NCBI GenBank assembly: GCA_965199685.1
Contig: OZ241323.1
Coordinates: 1,426,001 to 1,490,000 of the forward strand
Origin: SP5GCR1 sp965199685
GTDB taxonomy: Bacteria; Pseudomonadota; Gammaproteobacteria; Poriferisulfidales; Oxydemutatoraceae
Reading direction: 5' to 3'
Length of the DNA stretch: 64,000 nt
The position numbers and the translations under genes are program-made. The stretch's first letter is position 1. Every line of letters begins with the position of its first letter. The notes under the pieces were generated by a model that saw only the letters and a list, made by a program, of their open reading frames with translations, was not told the DNA's origin and searched no databases. Below, piece after piece: positions 1 to 7,871 of this stretch.

Positions 1-6
1 TTCTAT

Positions 7-106
7 CTGACGGGGTGGTTGTTAAGGTTCTGAACAATGTTACGCCGATTGACCTTCTGGCTCAATCGGCGGTTCTATTTTTCAACAGCCCCACATGCCC
101 TCCCTA
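7..106. repeat. 100-bp direct repeat, copy A
   Basis: This stretch recurs at 358-457 with one mismatch visible (351 bp offset). It begins with ctgacggggtggtt, contains a perfect hairpin (arms 43-52 and 62-71, 9-nt loop) and ends with a ttcaacagccccacatgccctc segment that also occurs in other repeats of this window. No credible gene lies in 1-670. The two small open frames there (37-279 and 446-628) both start inside copies of this repeat and look spurious. Confidence 0.9.
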
Positions 107-226
107 ACGCGACGCGCCTGCACAACCGTACCCGCTCGCGCCCCCAAATTCACGATAACCATTTGCCGCGTACTTACACAATATTATGTGTTGACACAAC
201 GCGCACTCAAACCACCCTAACGCGTT

Positions 227-350
227 GCGTCTGCACCAACAATCCATTCATCCATCGCGTTTACGGTTACCAACCGTAGGGAAGGGCTAACCTGGGATTG
301 TTGAAAAAGTGTTTGCATTGGTACATTCCCCTCCTTTGGAGGGGTGGCAG
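227..350. repeat. interspersed repeat (GTTGAAAAAGT family), copy 1
   Basis: Starts at gcgtctgcaccaacaa and runs through ccgtagggaagggctaac (274-292) and ttgttgaaaaagt (298-310). A diverged copy in the same orientation lies at about 3005-3124. Inverse-orientation relatives are near 34072-34170 and 43826-43895, and a short fragment is at 52718-52740. It has no coding content that I can support. Confidence 0.75.
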
Positions 351-357
351 GCGCAGC

Positions 358-457
358 CTGACGGGGTGGTTGTTAAGGTTCTGAACAATGTTACGCCGAT
401 TGACCTACTGGCTCAATCGGCGGTTCTATTTTTCAACAGCCCCACATGCCCTCCCTA
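358..457. repeat. 100-bp direct repeat, copy B
   Basis: Second copy of the 7-106 repeat, with its hairpin arms at 394-403 and 413-422. Just before it, 330-357 carries the cctttggaggggtggcaggcgcag segment. That segment recurs, slightly altered, downstream of both nuclease genes (about 1695-1721 and 2877-2903), so the leader and tail repeats belong to one family. Confidence 0.9.
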
Positions 458-571
458 CGGTACCGTCCTGCACTAATGCAACCACCCCGCGCCATCCAAT
501 TCACACCAACGCCCCAACGCGTCACCTCCGCACAACCGCCTAAAACATACTGTTTTCGCATACCTCTTACC

Positions 572-619
572 GTTCAGCACATATTTACTACCATTCGTCG
601 GAATGTTCTCCGACACCCT
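572..619 (+). promoter_or_regulatory. conserved leader of nuclease gene 1, with hairpin
   Basis: 48 bp shared with 1777-1824 (one mismatch), about 50 bp upstream of each PD-(D/E)XK gene. It includes a perfect 6-bp stem, gtcgga (597-602) and tccgac (609-614), around a 6-nt loop. Conservation of the leader along with the gene suggests it belongs to the duplicated unit. Whether it is a promoter, a regulatory RNA structure or a transposition end cannot be decided here. Confidence 0.5.
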
Positions 620-670
620 GAATCTTGATTCAGACTAGGGGTTCTTAATTAAACCTAGAGGAAAATTACT

Positions 671-1639
671 ATGGCTAGACAACGACCTAAACACTTACCA
701 TTGACAAATGACTTAGTCTTCAGACGATACTTGACGACTAATAAGCAATCATCGCTTTTGTTGATGAACAGCTATCTACCATTCCTCAAGCGCGCCTCGG
801 ATGTTGCAGTCCTCAACCCGGATAGAGTGGGGATGCCGGACGACCTCGCAGAAGTCTTGAAACAACAGCAGCAATTAGGCGATACACTTATCCTAAAAGA
901 CACTTCTATTCCACCAGACAAACCGCACGGCAGGTCAGTGATACTAGACCTCAACTTCAAATTAAGTAGCGGCGAGAATGTCAACATAGAAATGCAGACA
1001 GCTTACGAAAAGAGCTTTACATTTAGAACATTATATTATTGGGCGATGCTGTATGGTCAGGACATAGACCGCGGCGATGAGTTTAGCAATCTCAACCCGA
1101 CCTACTCGTTGATATTCACCGATTTCACACTATTCAAAAGGAAGCGCAACTGTATCAGTGTGTTTGAGTTTGTAGATCGTAAAGAGCTTGAGTATCGTGC
1201 GAATATACCGATGACGCTGGTGACAGTGGAATTAAACAAGTTCAAGAAAAGCTACCATGAGCTAATTGATATGGCGGAGAAGTGGTGCTATATTATCAAA
1301 CACTCGGCACACTTAACAGCCGAGGCAGTAGCCTATTTATCACAAGACGGAGGAATGAAGATGGCATTAGAACATTTAGAGGAGATATCGAAAGACGACC
1401 AGTTGTACTGGGACGCTATGGCGCGCAAGAAGGATCGGGTAGCAATTCAACTGGCAAAGAGCGATGCGTTAGAGGAAGGTATACGAAAAGGTATGAAAGC
1501 GGGTCGCGTTCAAGGCATGCAAGAACAGCAACGAGGGATCGCTTTGAGTATGTTACAAAAAGGTTTAGATGTTTCATTGATTTCCGAAGTGACAGGTTTA
1601 TCAGTCGCTGAGATTGGACAGCTAACAAAGATTCGCTGA
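671..1639 (+). CDS. PD-(D/E)XK nuclease, Rpn/transposase_31-like (copy 1)
   Basis: 322-aa protein resembling the Rpn recombination-promoting nuclease / PD-(D/E)XK transposase family. The nuclease core is visible as D93 in the ILDLNF strand followed by the IEMQ strand (E107, Q109); this family uses E-x-Q instead of E-x-K. The N-terminal LTNDLVFRRYL and the C-terminal TGLSVAEIGQL motif are typical family signatures. An AGAGGA-like ribosome site lies about 10 nt before the ATG. A related gene follows in tandem at 1877. Family members are DNA endonucleases linked to RecA-independent recombination. Here, the hairpin repeat overlapping the stop codon and the repeats on both sides suggest a mobile or mobilising unit (inference). 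Its activity is untested, but the motif residues are present. Confidence 0.85.
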   Translation: MARQRPKHLPLTNDLVFRRYLTTNKQSSLLLMNSYLPFLKRASDVAVLNPDRVGMPDDLAEVLKQQQQLGDTLILKDTSIPPDKPHGRSVILDLNFKLSSGENVNIEMQTAYEKSFTFRTLYYWAMLYGQDIDRGDEFSNLNPTYSLIFTDFTLFKRKRNCISVFEFVDRKELEYRANIPMTLVTVELNKFKKSYHELIDMAEKWCYIIKHSAHLTAEAVAYLSQDGGMKMALEHLEEISKDDQLYWDAMARKKDRVAIQLAKSDALEEGIRKGMKAGRVQGMQEQQRGIALSMLQKGLDVSLISEVTGLSVAEIGQLTKIR

Positions 1640-1721
1640 TTGAACCAGAAGGTCAATCGGCGTGACATTGTGGTGCGTCTGCACTAGCTAATTCCCCTCC
1701 TCTAGAGGGGTAGCAGGCGCA
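1580..1721 (+). repeat. conserved tail of nuclease gene 1, with stop-codon hairpin
   Basis: 142 bp shared with 2762-2903 with only a few mismatches. It covers the last 20 codons of the nuclease gene and about 80 bp of non-coding sequence. The hairpin arms are 1634-1643 and 1653-1662 (10 bp with one wobble pair, 9-nt loop), so the TGA stop lies inside the 5' arm. The loop accagaagg is the near reverse complement of the loop in the 43-71 hairpin, so the two are the same element in opposite orientation. Confidence 0.85.
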
Positions 1722-1776
1722 GCCTGACGGGGTGGTTTTTTGAGTACCCACCATCTCTACAACAACCCATCTTATC

Positions 1777-1824
1777 GTTCATCACATATTTACTACCATT
1801 CGTCGGAATGTTCTCCGACACCCT
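1777..1824 (+). promoter_or_regulatory. conserved leader of nuclease gene 2, with hairpin
   Basis: Counterpart of 572-619. Its stem is gtcgga (1802-1807) and tccgac (1814-1819). The sequence between this leader and the second ATG is more diverged than the leader itself, suggesting selection on the leader or a recent conversion. Confidence 0.5.
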
Positions 1825-1876
1825 AAATATTCGTCCACACTACGGGTTTTTAACTAAAACTTATAGAGGAACTACT

Positions 1877-2821
1877 ATGAAACAAAAACATATTCAATAC
1901 TTGAAATTGACAGATGACATTGCTTTCAAAATATACTTCTCAACCAATATGCAAGTACTGTTCTCGTTAATCAAGAACTTCCTATCAATCTCCGATAGTA
2001 CTGCGGATGCGGTGATACTCAACCCTGACATACTAGTCACGGCATCCGGCACCGCCAACCAGCAGGACTCATTGGACAATAGACTACATCTGCAAGACAG
2101 TTATATTCCACCAGATATACCGGGCGGTAAGCAGTTCGTGCTAGACCTGCGTGTCAAATTAAGTAGTGGCGAGAATGTCAACATAGAGATGCAAGCCTAT
2201 GCTCAGAGACACTTCATAACCAGGATGTTAGCTTATTGGATACAGTTGCATCATCCATCCTTAATGCGTGGACAAGAGTATTCTCAGTTTAAGCCGAGCC
2301 ACTCACTGGCATTTACCACATTCAACGCGCGTAATACATCACGCCATTTCAACAGGGCAACCATCAAATGGGATGACCCTCAGGATGGGCAAGTGACTAA
2401 TCATTTTGAGATGGTGGTAGAGCAATTGAAAAATTTCAACAAGAGCTACCGTGAACTAGTTGATATGAGAGATAGGTGGTGCTATATTATCAAACACTCG
2501 GCGGAATTGACAGCCGAGCAAGTAGCGTATTTATCACAAGACGGAGAGACGAAAATGGCATTGGAACATTTAGAGGAAGTATCCAAAGAGGAGAGAGAAC
2601 GTTGGAACGCTATATCCATGAGTAGACGCGAGTGGGAACGCCAACTGAAAGGAGAAGAGCTGGAAGAGAAAGGCTGGATTCGAGGCATGCAAGAAGGCGA
2701 AGTAAACAAAGCTCGAGGAATTGCTTTGAGTATGTTGCAAAGAGGCTATGAGGTTTCGGAGATTTCCGAAGTGACAGGTTTATCAGTCGCTGAGATTGGA
2801 CAGCTAACAAAGATTCGCTGA
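1877..2821 (+). CDS. PD-(D/E)XK nuclease, Rpn/transposase_31-like (copy 2)
   Basis: 314-aa paralogue of the preceding gene. The ATG at 1877 is preferred over an upstream in-frame ATG at 1808: it has a GAGGA ribosome site, aligns with the start of copy 1, and 1808 lies inside the conserved leader hairpin. Core motifs are FVLDLRVKLSSGENVNIEMQ (catalytic D, E and Q) and the same C-terminal TGLSVAEIGQLTKIR. The middle region (about residues 120-200) is diverged from copy 1 while both ends are nearly identical. That pattern fits gene conversion of the ends or selection on the flanks. The tail hairpin overlaps its stop codon as in copy 1. Both copies look intact. Confidence 0.85.
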   Translation: MKQKHIQYLKLTDDIAFKIYFSTNMQVLFSLIKNFLSISDSTADAVILNPDILVTASGTANQQDSLDNRLHLQDSYIPPDIPGGKQFVLDLRVKLSSGENVNIEMQAYAQRHFITRMLAYWIQLHHPSLMRGQEYSQFKPSHSLAFTTFNARNTSRHFNRATIKWDDPQDGQVTNHFEMVVEQLKNFNKSYRELVDMRDRWCYIIKHSAELTAEQVAYLSQDGETKMALEHLEEVSKEERERWNAISMSRREWERQLKGEELEEKGWIRGMQEGEVNKARGIALSMLQRGYEVSEISEVTGLSVAEIGQLTKIR

Positions 2822-2903
2822 TTGAACTAGAAGGTCAATCGACGTGACATTGTGGTGCGTCTGCACTAGCTAATTCCCCTCCTCTAGAGGGGTAGCAGGC
2901 GCA
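2762..2903 (+). repeat. conserved tail of nuclease gene 2, with stop-codon hairpin
   Basis: Counterpart of 1580-1721. Hairpin arms are 2816-2825 and 2835-2844, with one wobble and one mismatch. The identity ends abruptly at 2903, where a different hairpin element begins (2905-2960). Confidence 0.85.
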
Positions 2904-2904
2904 C

Positions 2905-2960
2905 TAGAACCGCCGTTTGTTGCAGCGGCAACAAACGGCGTAACTTTGTGCAGAACTTTA
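2905..2960. repeat. hairpin element, variant stem
   Basis: Perfect 13-bp stem (2911-2923 with 2928-2940) and a 4-nt loop. It is flanked by agaaccgcc on the left and ggcgtaactttgtgcagaac on the right. The flanks match those of the 43-71 and 3170-3286 hairpins, but the inner stem is tttgttgc/gcaacaaa rather than gattga/tcaatc. The stem sequence has changed on both sides at once, so pairing is preserved. Confidence 0.8.
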
Positions 2961-3004
2961 ACATATATACAAAATGTAAAGCCTTCCCATGGGGTGGTCG
3001 CATC

Positions 3005-3124
3005 GCATCTGCACCAACAACCCATTCATCCATAAAATTCCCGGTCACCTACCGTAGGGGAGGGCTAACATCAGACTGTTGAAAAAGTATCTGCATTAGT
3101 ACATTCCTCTACTCTGGAGGGGAA
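3005..3124. repeat. interspersed repeat (GTTGAAAAAGT family), copy 2
   Basis: Diverged same-orientation copy of 227-350: gcatctgcaccaacaa, ccgtaggggagggctaac, then gactgttgaaaaagt ending at 3088. The gene-free stretch 2822-3454 consists of the nuclease tail (to 2903), the variant hairpin, this repeat, an actttttcaacagcccc fragment (about 3129-3145), the interrupted hairpin (3170-3286), and the leader of the next gene. Confidence 0.7.
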
Positions 3125-3169
3125 TAACACTTTTTCAACAGCCCCGTCTATGGCTTCTGAAAATAGAAC

Positions 3170-3286
3170 CGCCGATTGAACCAAATAACCGTTCCTTGTT
3201 GCAGTAGCACAAGGAACGTTACGTTATACAAGATTTAGCTATTTATGGCTGTTAGAAATAACACGAATAGCAAAGGTCAATCGGCG
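3170..3286. repeat. hairpin element interrupted by a second hairpin
   Basis: The standard arms cgccgattga (3170-3179) and tcaatcggcg (3277-3286) are about 97 nt apart here instead of 9. The intervening DNA holds its own perfect 10-bp hairpin (3190-3199 with 3209-3218, 9-nt loop). The outer flanks agaac on the left and tgacattgtgcagaacc on the right match the other copies. Confidence 0.75.
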
Positions 3287-3454
3287 TGACATTGTGCAGA
3301 ACCTCAACATGATTGCTAAACGCATACATTACAAAATGCATAGAACAATATGCCAAGGGGTGTGATAGAATATGCTTTTATTCCCTCTTTGCATTAGAAA
3401 GCACACGGTAACATCAACAACCATATTGGTGTTGCATAGTATAGGAGACAAACA

Positions 3455-5110
3455 ATGAACGCAGCCGAACTTTTTATTCGTTGCCTTGAAAACGAAAACC
3501 TAGAATATATCTTTGGTATTCCAGGCGAAGAAAATATCCACCTAATGGATGTATTGCTTGATAGCCCTATAGAATTCATTTTGACTCGCCACGAGCAAGG
3601 TGCTGCATTCATGGCCGATGTCTACGGACGTCTGACAGGTCGTCCGGCAGTTTGCATGGCAACTTTAGGGCCGGGGGCTTCTAACTTGGTAACCGGCTTT
3701 GCCGATGCCAATATGGATAATGCGCCGATTATCGCAATCGCCGGACAAGGTGCGACTACCAGAATGCACAAAGAAAGCCATCAAATCCTAGATTTGGTTA
3801 GAATGTTTCAACCTGTTTCTAAATATAGCATCGGAGTCCGTGATCCCGAAGTCATACCAGAAATAGTTCGCAAGGCATTTAAGGTGTCAAAAACCGAGAA
3901 ACCTGGCGGATGTTTTATTGATGTGCCAGAAAATATTGCCGCTGAAAAAATTAGCGGATGTGAGCCTTTGCCGGTTAGAGATGTGACGGTTCGGATAGCA
4001 CGAACTGATTTAATCAACGAAGCTGCCGAAGTAATAGCCAAAGCCAAATTCCCTATCGTGATGGCAGGCAACGGCATAATTAGGGGCAATGCTTGCGCTC
4101 AACTGATTAAATTTATAGAAGCCTTGAATATTCCTACGGTCAATACTTTTATGGCCAAAGGTTGTGTACCGTTCTCTCATGAACTCAGCATTGGGACGGT
4201 CGGCTTGCAGGCTCGCGATTATGCCACCTGCGGCTTTGAACGCGCCGACGTAATAATCTGCATAGGCTATGACATGGTTGAATACCATCCTTATTTGTGG
4301 CATCCCAACAAAGACAAACACATTATCCATATAGATCCCACGCCTGCCGAAGTAGACGAGTTCTACAACGCCGAGTATAGAGTGCTCGGCGATATCGCCT
4401 CATCGCTTGAACAACTTGCACAAGCCGTCCTTGATAAAGGTGGTACTGATGCAAACTATAGTTCTAGCTATAGAAAAACCCTGAAAACGATGATAGAGGC
4501 AGATTTTTGGGCTTGTGCAAACGATACCGGCTGTCCAGTAAAACCTCAAAAGATACTATGGGATATTCGGCAGATACTAAATACCGAAGATATACTGATA
4601 TCCGATGTAGGCGCGCATAAAATGTGGATCGCTCGCATCTATCAAGCCGAAGCCCCGAATACTTGTATCATTTCCAATGGTTTTGCCGCTATGGGCATTG
4701 GTGTGCCGGGTGCGATCGCAGCCAAGATGATTTATCCGCAGCGTACGGTACTGACTATTACTGGTGATGCCGGATTCATGATGAACTCGCAAGAACTGGA
4801 AACGGCAATACGTTATAACATACCGATTATCGTGATGATCTGGAGAGATGACGAATACGGTTTGATAAGGTGGCATCAACAAAAGGAATTTGGTCGACCA
4901 AGTCACATTGGCTTTGGTAACCCTGATTTTGTTAAATACGCCGAGAGCTTCGGTGCCAAAGGTTTTCGTGTAGAAGACGCAAGTGATTTACAAACAGTGA
5001 TAAAGGAAGCCCGCGACTGTGGTACGGTTGCAGTTATTGACTGTCCGGTGGACTATTCGGTCAATATGCAATTTACTGAAAAGATGGGAAAACTTGTCTG
5101 TCCGATTTAA
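3455..5110 (+). CDS. ThDP-dependent enzyme, acetolactate synthase large-subunit family
   Basis: 551-aa thiamine diphosphate enzyme. The N-terminal pyrimidine-binding domain carries the family glutamate (E47 in TRHEQGAAFMA) and the PGASNL motif. A central Rossmann-like domain follows, and the C-terminal domain has the ThDP/Mg motif GDAGFMMNSQELETA (around residue 440). The acetolactate synthase family condenses two pyruvates to acetolactate; relatives handle other 2-oxo acids or aldehydes. No regulatory small subunit (IlvN/IlvH) adjoins it. A gene for an aldehyde dehydrogenase follows after 17 nt, so the pair may act on one substrate rather than in valine synthesis. An AGGAGA ribosome site precedes the ATG. 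The family is certain; the substrate is not. Confidence 0.85.
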   Translation: MNAAELFIRCLENENLEYIFGIPGEENIHLMDVLLDSPIEFILTRHEQGAAFMADVYGRLTGRPAVCMATLGPGASNLVTGFADANMDNAPIIAIAGQGATTRMHKESHQILDLVRMFQPVSKYSIGVRDPEVIPEIVRKAFKVSKTEKPGGCFIDVPENIAAEKISGCEPLPVRDVTVRIARTDLINEAAEVIAKAKFPIVMAGNGIIRGNACAQLIKFIEALNIPTVNTFMAKGCVPFSHELSIGTVGLQARDYATCGFERADVIICIGYDMVEYHPYLWHPNKDKHIIHIDPTPAEVDEFYNAEYRVLGDIASSLEQLAQAVLDKGGTDANYSSSYRKTLKTMIEADFWACANDTGCPVKPQKILWDIRQILNTEDILISDVGAHKMWIARIYQAEAPNTCIISNGFAAMGIGVPGAIAAKMIYPQRTVLTITGDAGFMMNSQELETAIRYNIPIIVMIWRDDEYGLIRWHQQKEFGRPSHIGFGNPDFVKYAESFGAKGFRVEDASDLQTVIKEARDCGTVAVIDCPVDYSVNMQFTEKMGKLVCPI

Positions 5111-5127
5111 CCAAACGAGGAGGGAAC

Positions 5128-6567
5128 ATGAAAAAGATAGAGCCCTTGCTAGTCAATGGAAAGGCTTGCGACTATGTAGAAGTCACACAGCCGTGGGACG
5201 AGCAAGCTATTGCTCGTGTAGGCGTAGTAGATAGCAATACTGCATTGGCTGCCTTAGATGTTGCGTATAAGACTTTTTGCGATAAAAATGCTTGGTTGCC
5301 TCGCGCACAGCGCATAGAAATACTAGAAAAAGTTTGCTCTTTGCTATCTAAACGCAAAGATGAACTCGCAACACAAGCAGCCGCAGAAGGCGGCAAACCA
5401 CTCATTGATTCAAAAGTTGAACTGGATAGAGCGGTAGTATCTTTGCAAAGTTGCATTGACTATCTGCGTAGTGTTGATGCCGATGGTAGGCGTATCACTA
5501 TGGATGTCAACGCAGCATCTCAAGGACACCTCGCTTTTACGATCAAAGAACCGCGCGGTGCGGTTGTAGCATTCAGTGCATTCAACCATCCGGTGAATTT
5601 AATTGCCCACCAAATAGGTCCGGCGATTGCTGCAGGATGCCCGGTAATCGTCAAACCTGCTGCGACAACACCTTTGTCGTGCTTTGCTTTGGTAGAATTA
5701 TTTTACGAGGCCGGATTACCACCGGCATACTGCCAAGCCTTACTGACCAGCGATCACCAAATCTCGAATGAATTGATCTCCGATCCGCGCATGTCATTTT
5801 TTAGCTTTATAGGTAGTGCGAAGGTCGGCTGGTCATTACGTTCAAAGTTGCCTGCAGGTGCCGGTTGTGCGTTAGAACACGGTGGTGCGGCACCAGTGAT
5901 TATCATGGACGATGCAGATTTGGACGACAATCTGCCTCGTCTTGCCAAAGGTGGTTTTTATCACGCCGGTCAGGTTTGCGTATCGGTACAGCGCGTTTAC
6001 GCACACAGTTCTATCGCCGATAAAGTGGCAACGCGTCTAGCCGAACTAGGACAGAAAATGAAAATAGGAGATCCTACCGAAGCGGATACTGAAGTAGGGC
6101 CGTTAATTAAGCAAAGCGAAGTTGATCGAGTTGATCAGTGGGTGCAAAACGCCGTTGCAGACGGCGCACAGCTGGTGTCGGGAGGCAAACGCTTTTCGGA
6201 TACCGCATATCAATGCACGGTACTACTTAATCCTTCCGATACTGCAAAAGTTAGCTGCGAGGAATTATTCGGACCAGTGATTTGCGTATATGCTTTTGAC
6301 GATGTGGATGATGCCTTACGCCGAGCAAACACTTTGCCTTTCTCATTTCAAGCTGCAGTGATTACTCGCAATATGGACAACGCGTGGTATTGCGCAAAGC
6401 ACCTGAACGCAACCGCAGTAATGATTAACGAGCATACCGCTTTCAGGGTAGATTGGATGCCCTTTTACGGGTGCATGCATTCGGGGTACGGAACTGGCGG
6501 CATTCCGTACACCATAGAAGACATGCAACTAGAGAAAATGCTGGTGATGCGCTCTAAACACTTATAA
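5128..6567 (+). CDS. NAD(P)-dependent aldehyde dehydrogenase
   Basis: 479-aa ALDH-superfamily enzyme oxidising an aldehyde to an acid or acyl product. The NAD-fold motif FSFIGSAKVGW, the general-base glutamate in ALEHGGAAPV (usually ELGG), and the nucleophile Cys in GQVCVSVQRVY are all present. The GQVCVSVQRVY signature is common in the lactaldehyde / phosphonoacetaldehyde / succinic semialdehyde group. A strong GAGGAGGG ribosome site lies 17 nt after the ThDP enzyme stop, so the two are almost certainly co-transcribed. The product of the ThDP enzyme, or an aldehyde it releases, is the obvious candidate substrate (inference). Confidence 0.9.
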   Translation: MKKIEPLLVNGKACDYVEVTQPWDEQAIARVGVVDSNTALAALDVAYKTFCDKNAWLPRAQRIEILEKVCSLLSKRKDELATQAAAEGGKPLIDSKVELDRAVVSLQSCIDYLRSVDADGRRITMDVNAASQGHLAFTIKEPRGAVVAFSAFNHPVNLIAHQIGPAIAAGCPVIVKPAATTPLSCFALVELFYEAGLPPAYCQALLTSDHQISNELISDPRMSFFSFIGSAKVGWSLRSKLPAGAGCALEHGGAAPVIIMDDADLDDNLPRLAKGGFYHAGQVCVSVQRVYAHSSIADKVATRLAELGQKMKIGDPTEADTEVGPLIKQSEVDRVDQWVQNAVADGAQLVSGGKRFSDTAYQCTVLLNPSDTAKVSCEELFGPVICVYAFDDVDDALRRANTLPFSFQAAVITRNMDNAWYCAKHLNATAVMINEHTAFRVDWMPFYGCMHSGYGTGGIPYTIEDMQLEKMLVMRSKHL

Positions 6568-6581
6568 GAGTTATCATTAAA

Positions 6582-7871
6582 ATGAGCATCGATCACAGAC
6601 AGGGATGTGATTTCGGTCTATCAGCGGATTGCATCTCAAAAGAAGCACTGAAAGTACTAAAGATACTGCAGAAAGCAGGCTATAGCAGTTATATCGTAGG
6701 CGGTGGAGTACGCGATCTACTATTGGGCAGAAAACCCAAAGATTTTGATATTGCCACCGCAGCACATCCTGAAAAAATCCGTCGCTTATTCAGGCAATGC
6801 AGATTAATCGGTAAACGATTTAGGCTGGCGCATGTATTCTACAACAAACATATATTTGAAGTAGCAACGTTTAGAGCAAGCCACTCAGGTAAGGAACGGG
6901 AGAATCTCTCGGTAAAAAAATGGTGCGTTGCCGAAGACAACAAATACGGCACTTTGGATGAAGATTTGATGCGTCGTGATTTCACAATTAATGCAATGTA
7001 CTACGACCCTTTTAGCGATGAACTGATATGCCACCCGCAAGCAATATCCGATTTAGAGCATAAGTGCCTTCGTGCGATTGGCAACCCACTGCAACGCTAC
7101 CAAGAAGATCCAGTACGGATTTTGAGAGGCTTGCGCTTAGCAACAAAGCTCGACTTAAACCTAGAAACTGAGACCGAAGCACAGATTATTCCAAACCGCG
7201 CGTTGCTATTGAACATACCACACGCTCGTTTGTTTGAGGAATGCAAAAAATTATTCTGCTGTGGTGCATCACTCAGGCTTTTTCAAAGACTTGAACACTT
7301 CGGTTTGTTTGAACTATTATTCCCTCAAACTGCAGACGCAATGAAACACCATCCTAAGGCCGATGATTTTAAGCATTTCTTGGAACTCCTATTTAGTGCT
7401 ACCGACACACGAATCGCTTTGTCAGAACCGGTGACACCGGCATTTATAATCGCCGGTTTATGGTGGTTGCCGATATACATCAGGGTAGGGAAACAGTCGG
7501 CTGGGAAAACAAGTCTTGCTAAAATTAGAGAAAAAAAGATTGGCGAGGTTGCGATGATACAACGTTCACGCATCTCCATACCCAGATACATATTGAATAC
7601 CATATACGATATATATAATCTGCAACCTTATTTTAGTAGCCGAAACAAAAAAGAAATCAACAAATTAATTGATTCACGACGTTTTCGTGCCGCATACGAC
7701 TTTTTATATCTGCTGTGTGAGGCTAAACTAGCCGATATGAATGTTTGCAGATGGTGGGAAAAATTTCAACAACTAGACAAAGAGCAACGTGATTTAATGA
7801 TCGCGGACAAAGTTAGAAAGTATAACAAATACAAATATTCCAAACGCACAAAACAAAGTATGCAATGTTAG
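6582..7871 (+). CDS. pcnB: poly(A) polymerase I / CCA-adding family
   Basis: 429-aa class II nucleotidyltransferase. GGGVRDLLLGRKPKDFDIAT holds the catalytic GG motif and the D-x-D pair, and RRDFTINAMYYD follows as usual in PcnB. The RNA-binding domain (PQAISDLEHK, DPVRILRGLRLATKL) is intact, and the basic C-terminal tail (KYNKYKYSKRTK) resembles PcnB rather than a short CCA enzyme. PcnB adds 3' poly(A) tails that promote RNA decay. The neighbour folK, overlapping by 7 bp, is the classical gammaproteobacterial arrangement and supports the PcnB call. It starts 14 nt after the aldehyde dehydrogenase. Confidence 0.92.
   Translation: MSIDHRQGCDFGLSADCISKEALKVLKILQKAGYSSYIVGGGVRDLLLGRKPKDFDIATAAHPEKIRRLFRQCRLIGKRFRLAHVFYNKHIFEVATFRASHSGKERENLSVKKWCVAEDNKYGTLDEDLMRRDFTINAMYYDPFSDELICHPQAISDLEHKCLRAIGNPLQRYQEDPVRILRGLRLATKLDLNLETETEAQIIPNRALLLNIPHARLFEECKKLFCCGASLRLFQRLEHFGLFELLFPQTADAMKHHPKADDFKHFLELLFSATDTRIALSEPVTPAFIIAGLWWLPIYIRVGKQSAGKTSLAKIREKKIGEVAMIQRSRISIPRYILNTIYDIYNLQPYFSSRNKKEINKLIDSRRFRAAYDFLYLLCEAKLADMNVCRWWEKFQQLDKEQRDLMIADKVRKYNKYKYSKRTKQSMQC

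Noticed and set aside
37..628. Two small + strand open frames (37-279 and 446-628)
   Set aside because: Both begin in copies of the direct repeat, have no good ribosome sites, and their products (rich in Thr, Arg and Pro) look random.
5019..5234. A 71-codon frame spanning the junction of the ThDP enzyme and aldehyde dehydrogenase genes
   Set aside because: It overlaps two clear genes and lacks family features.
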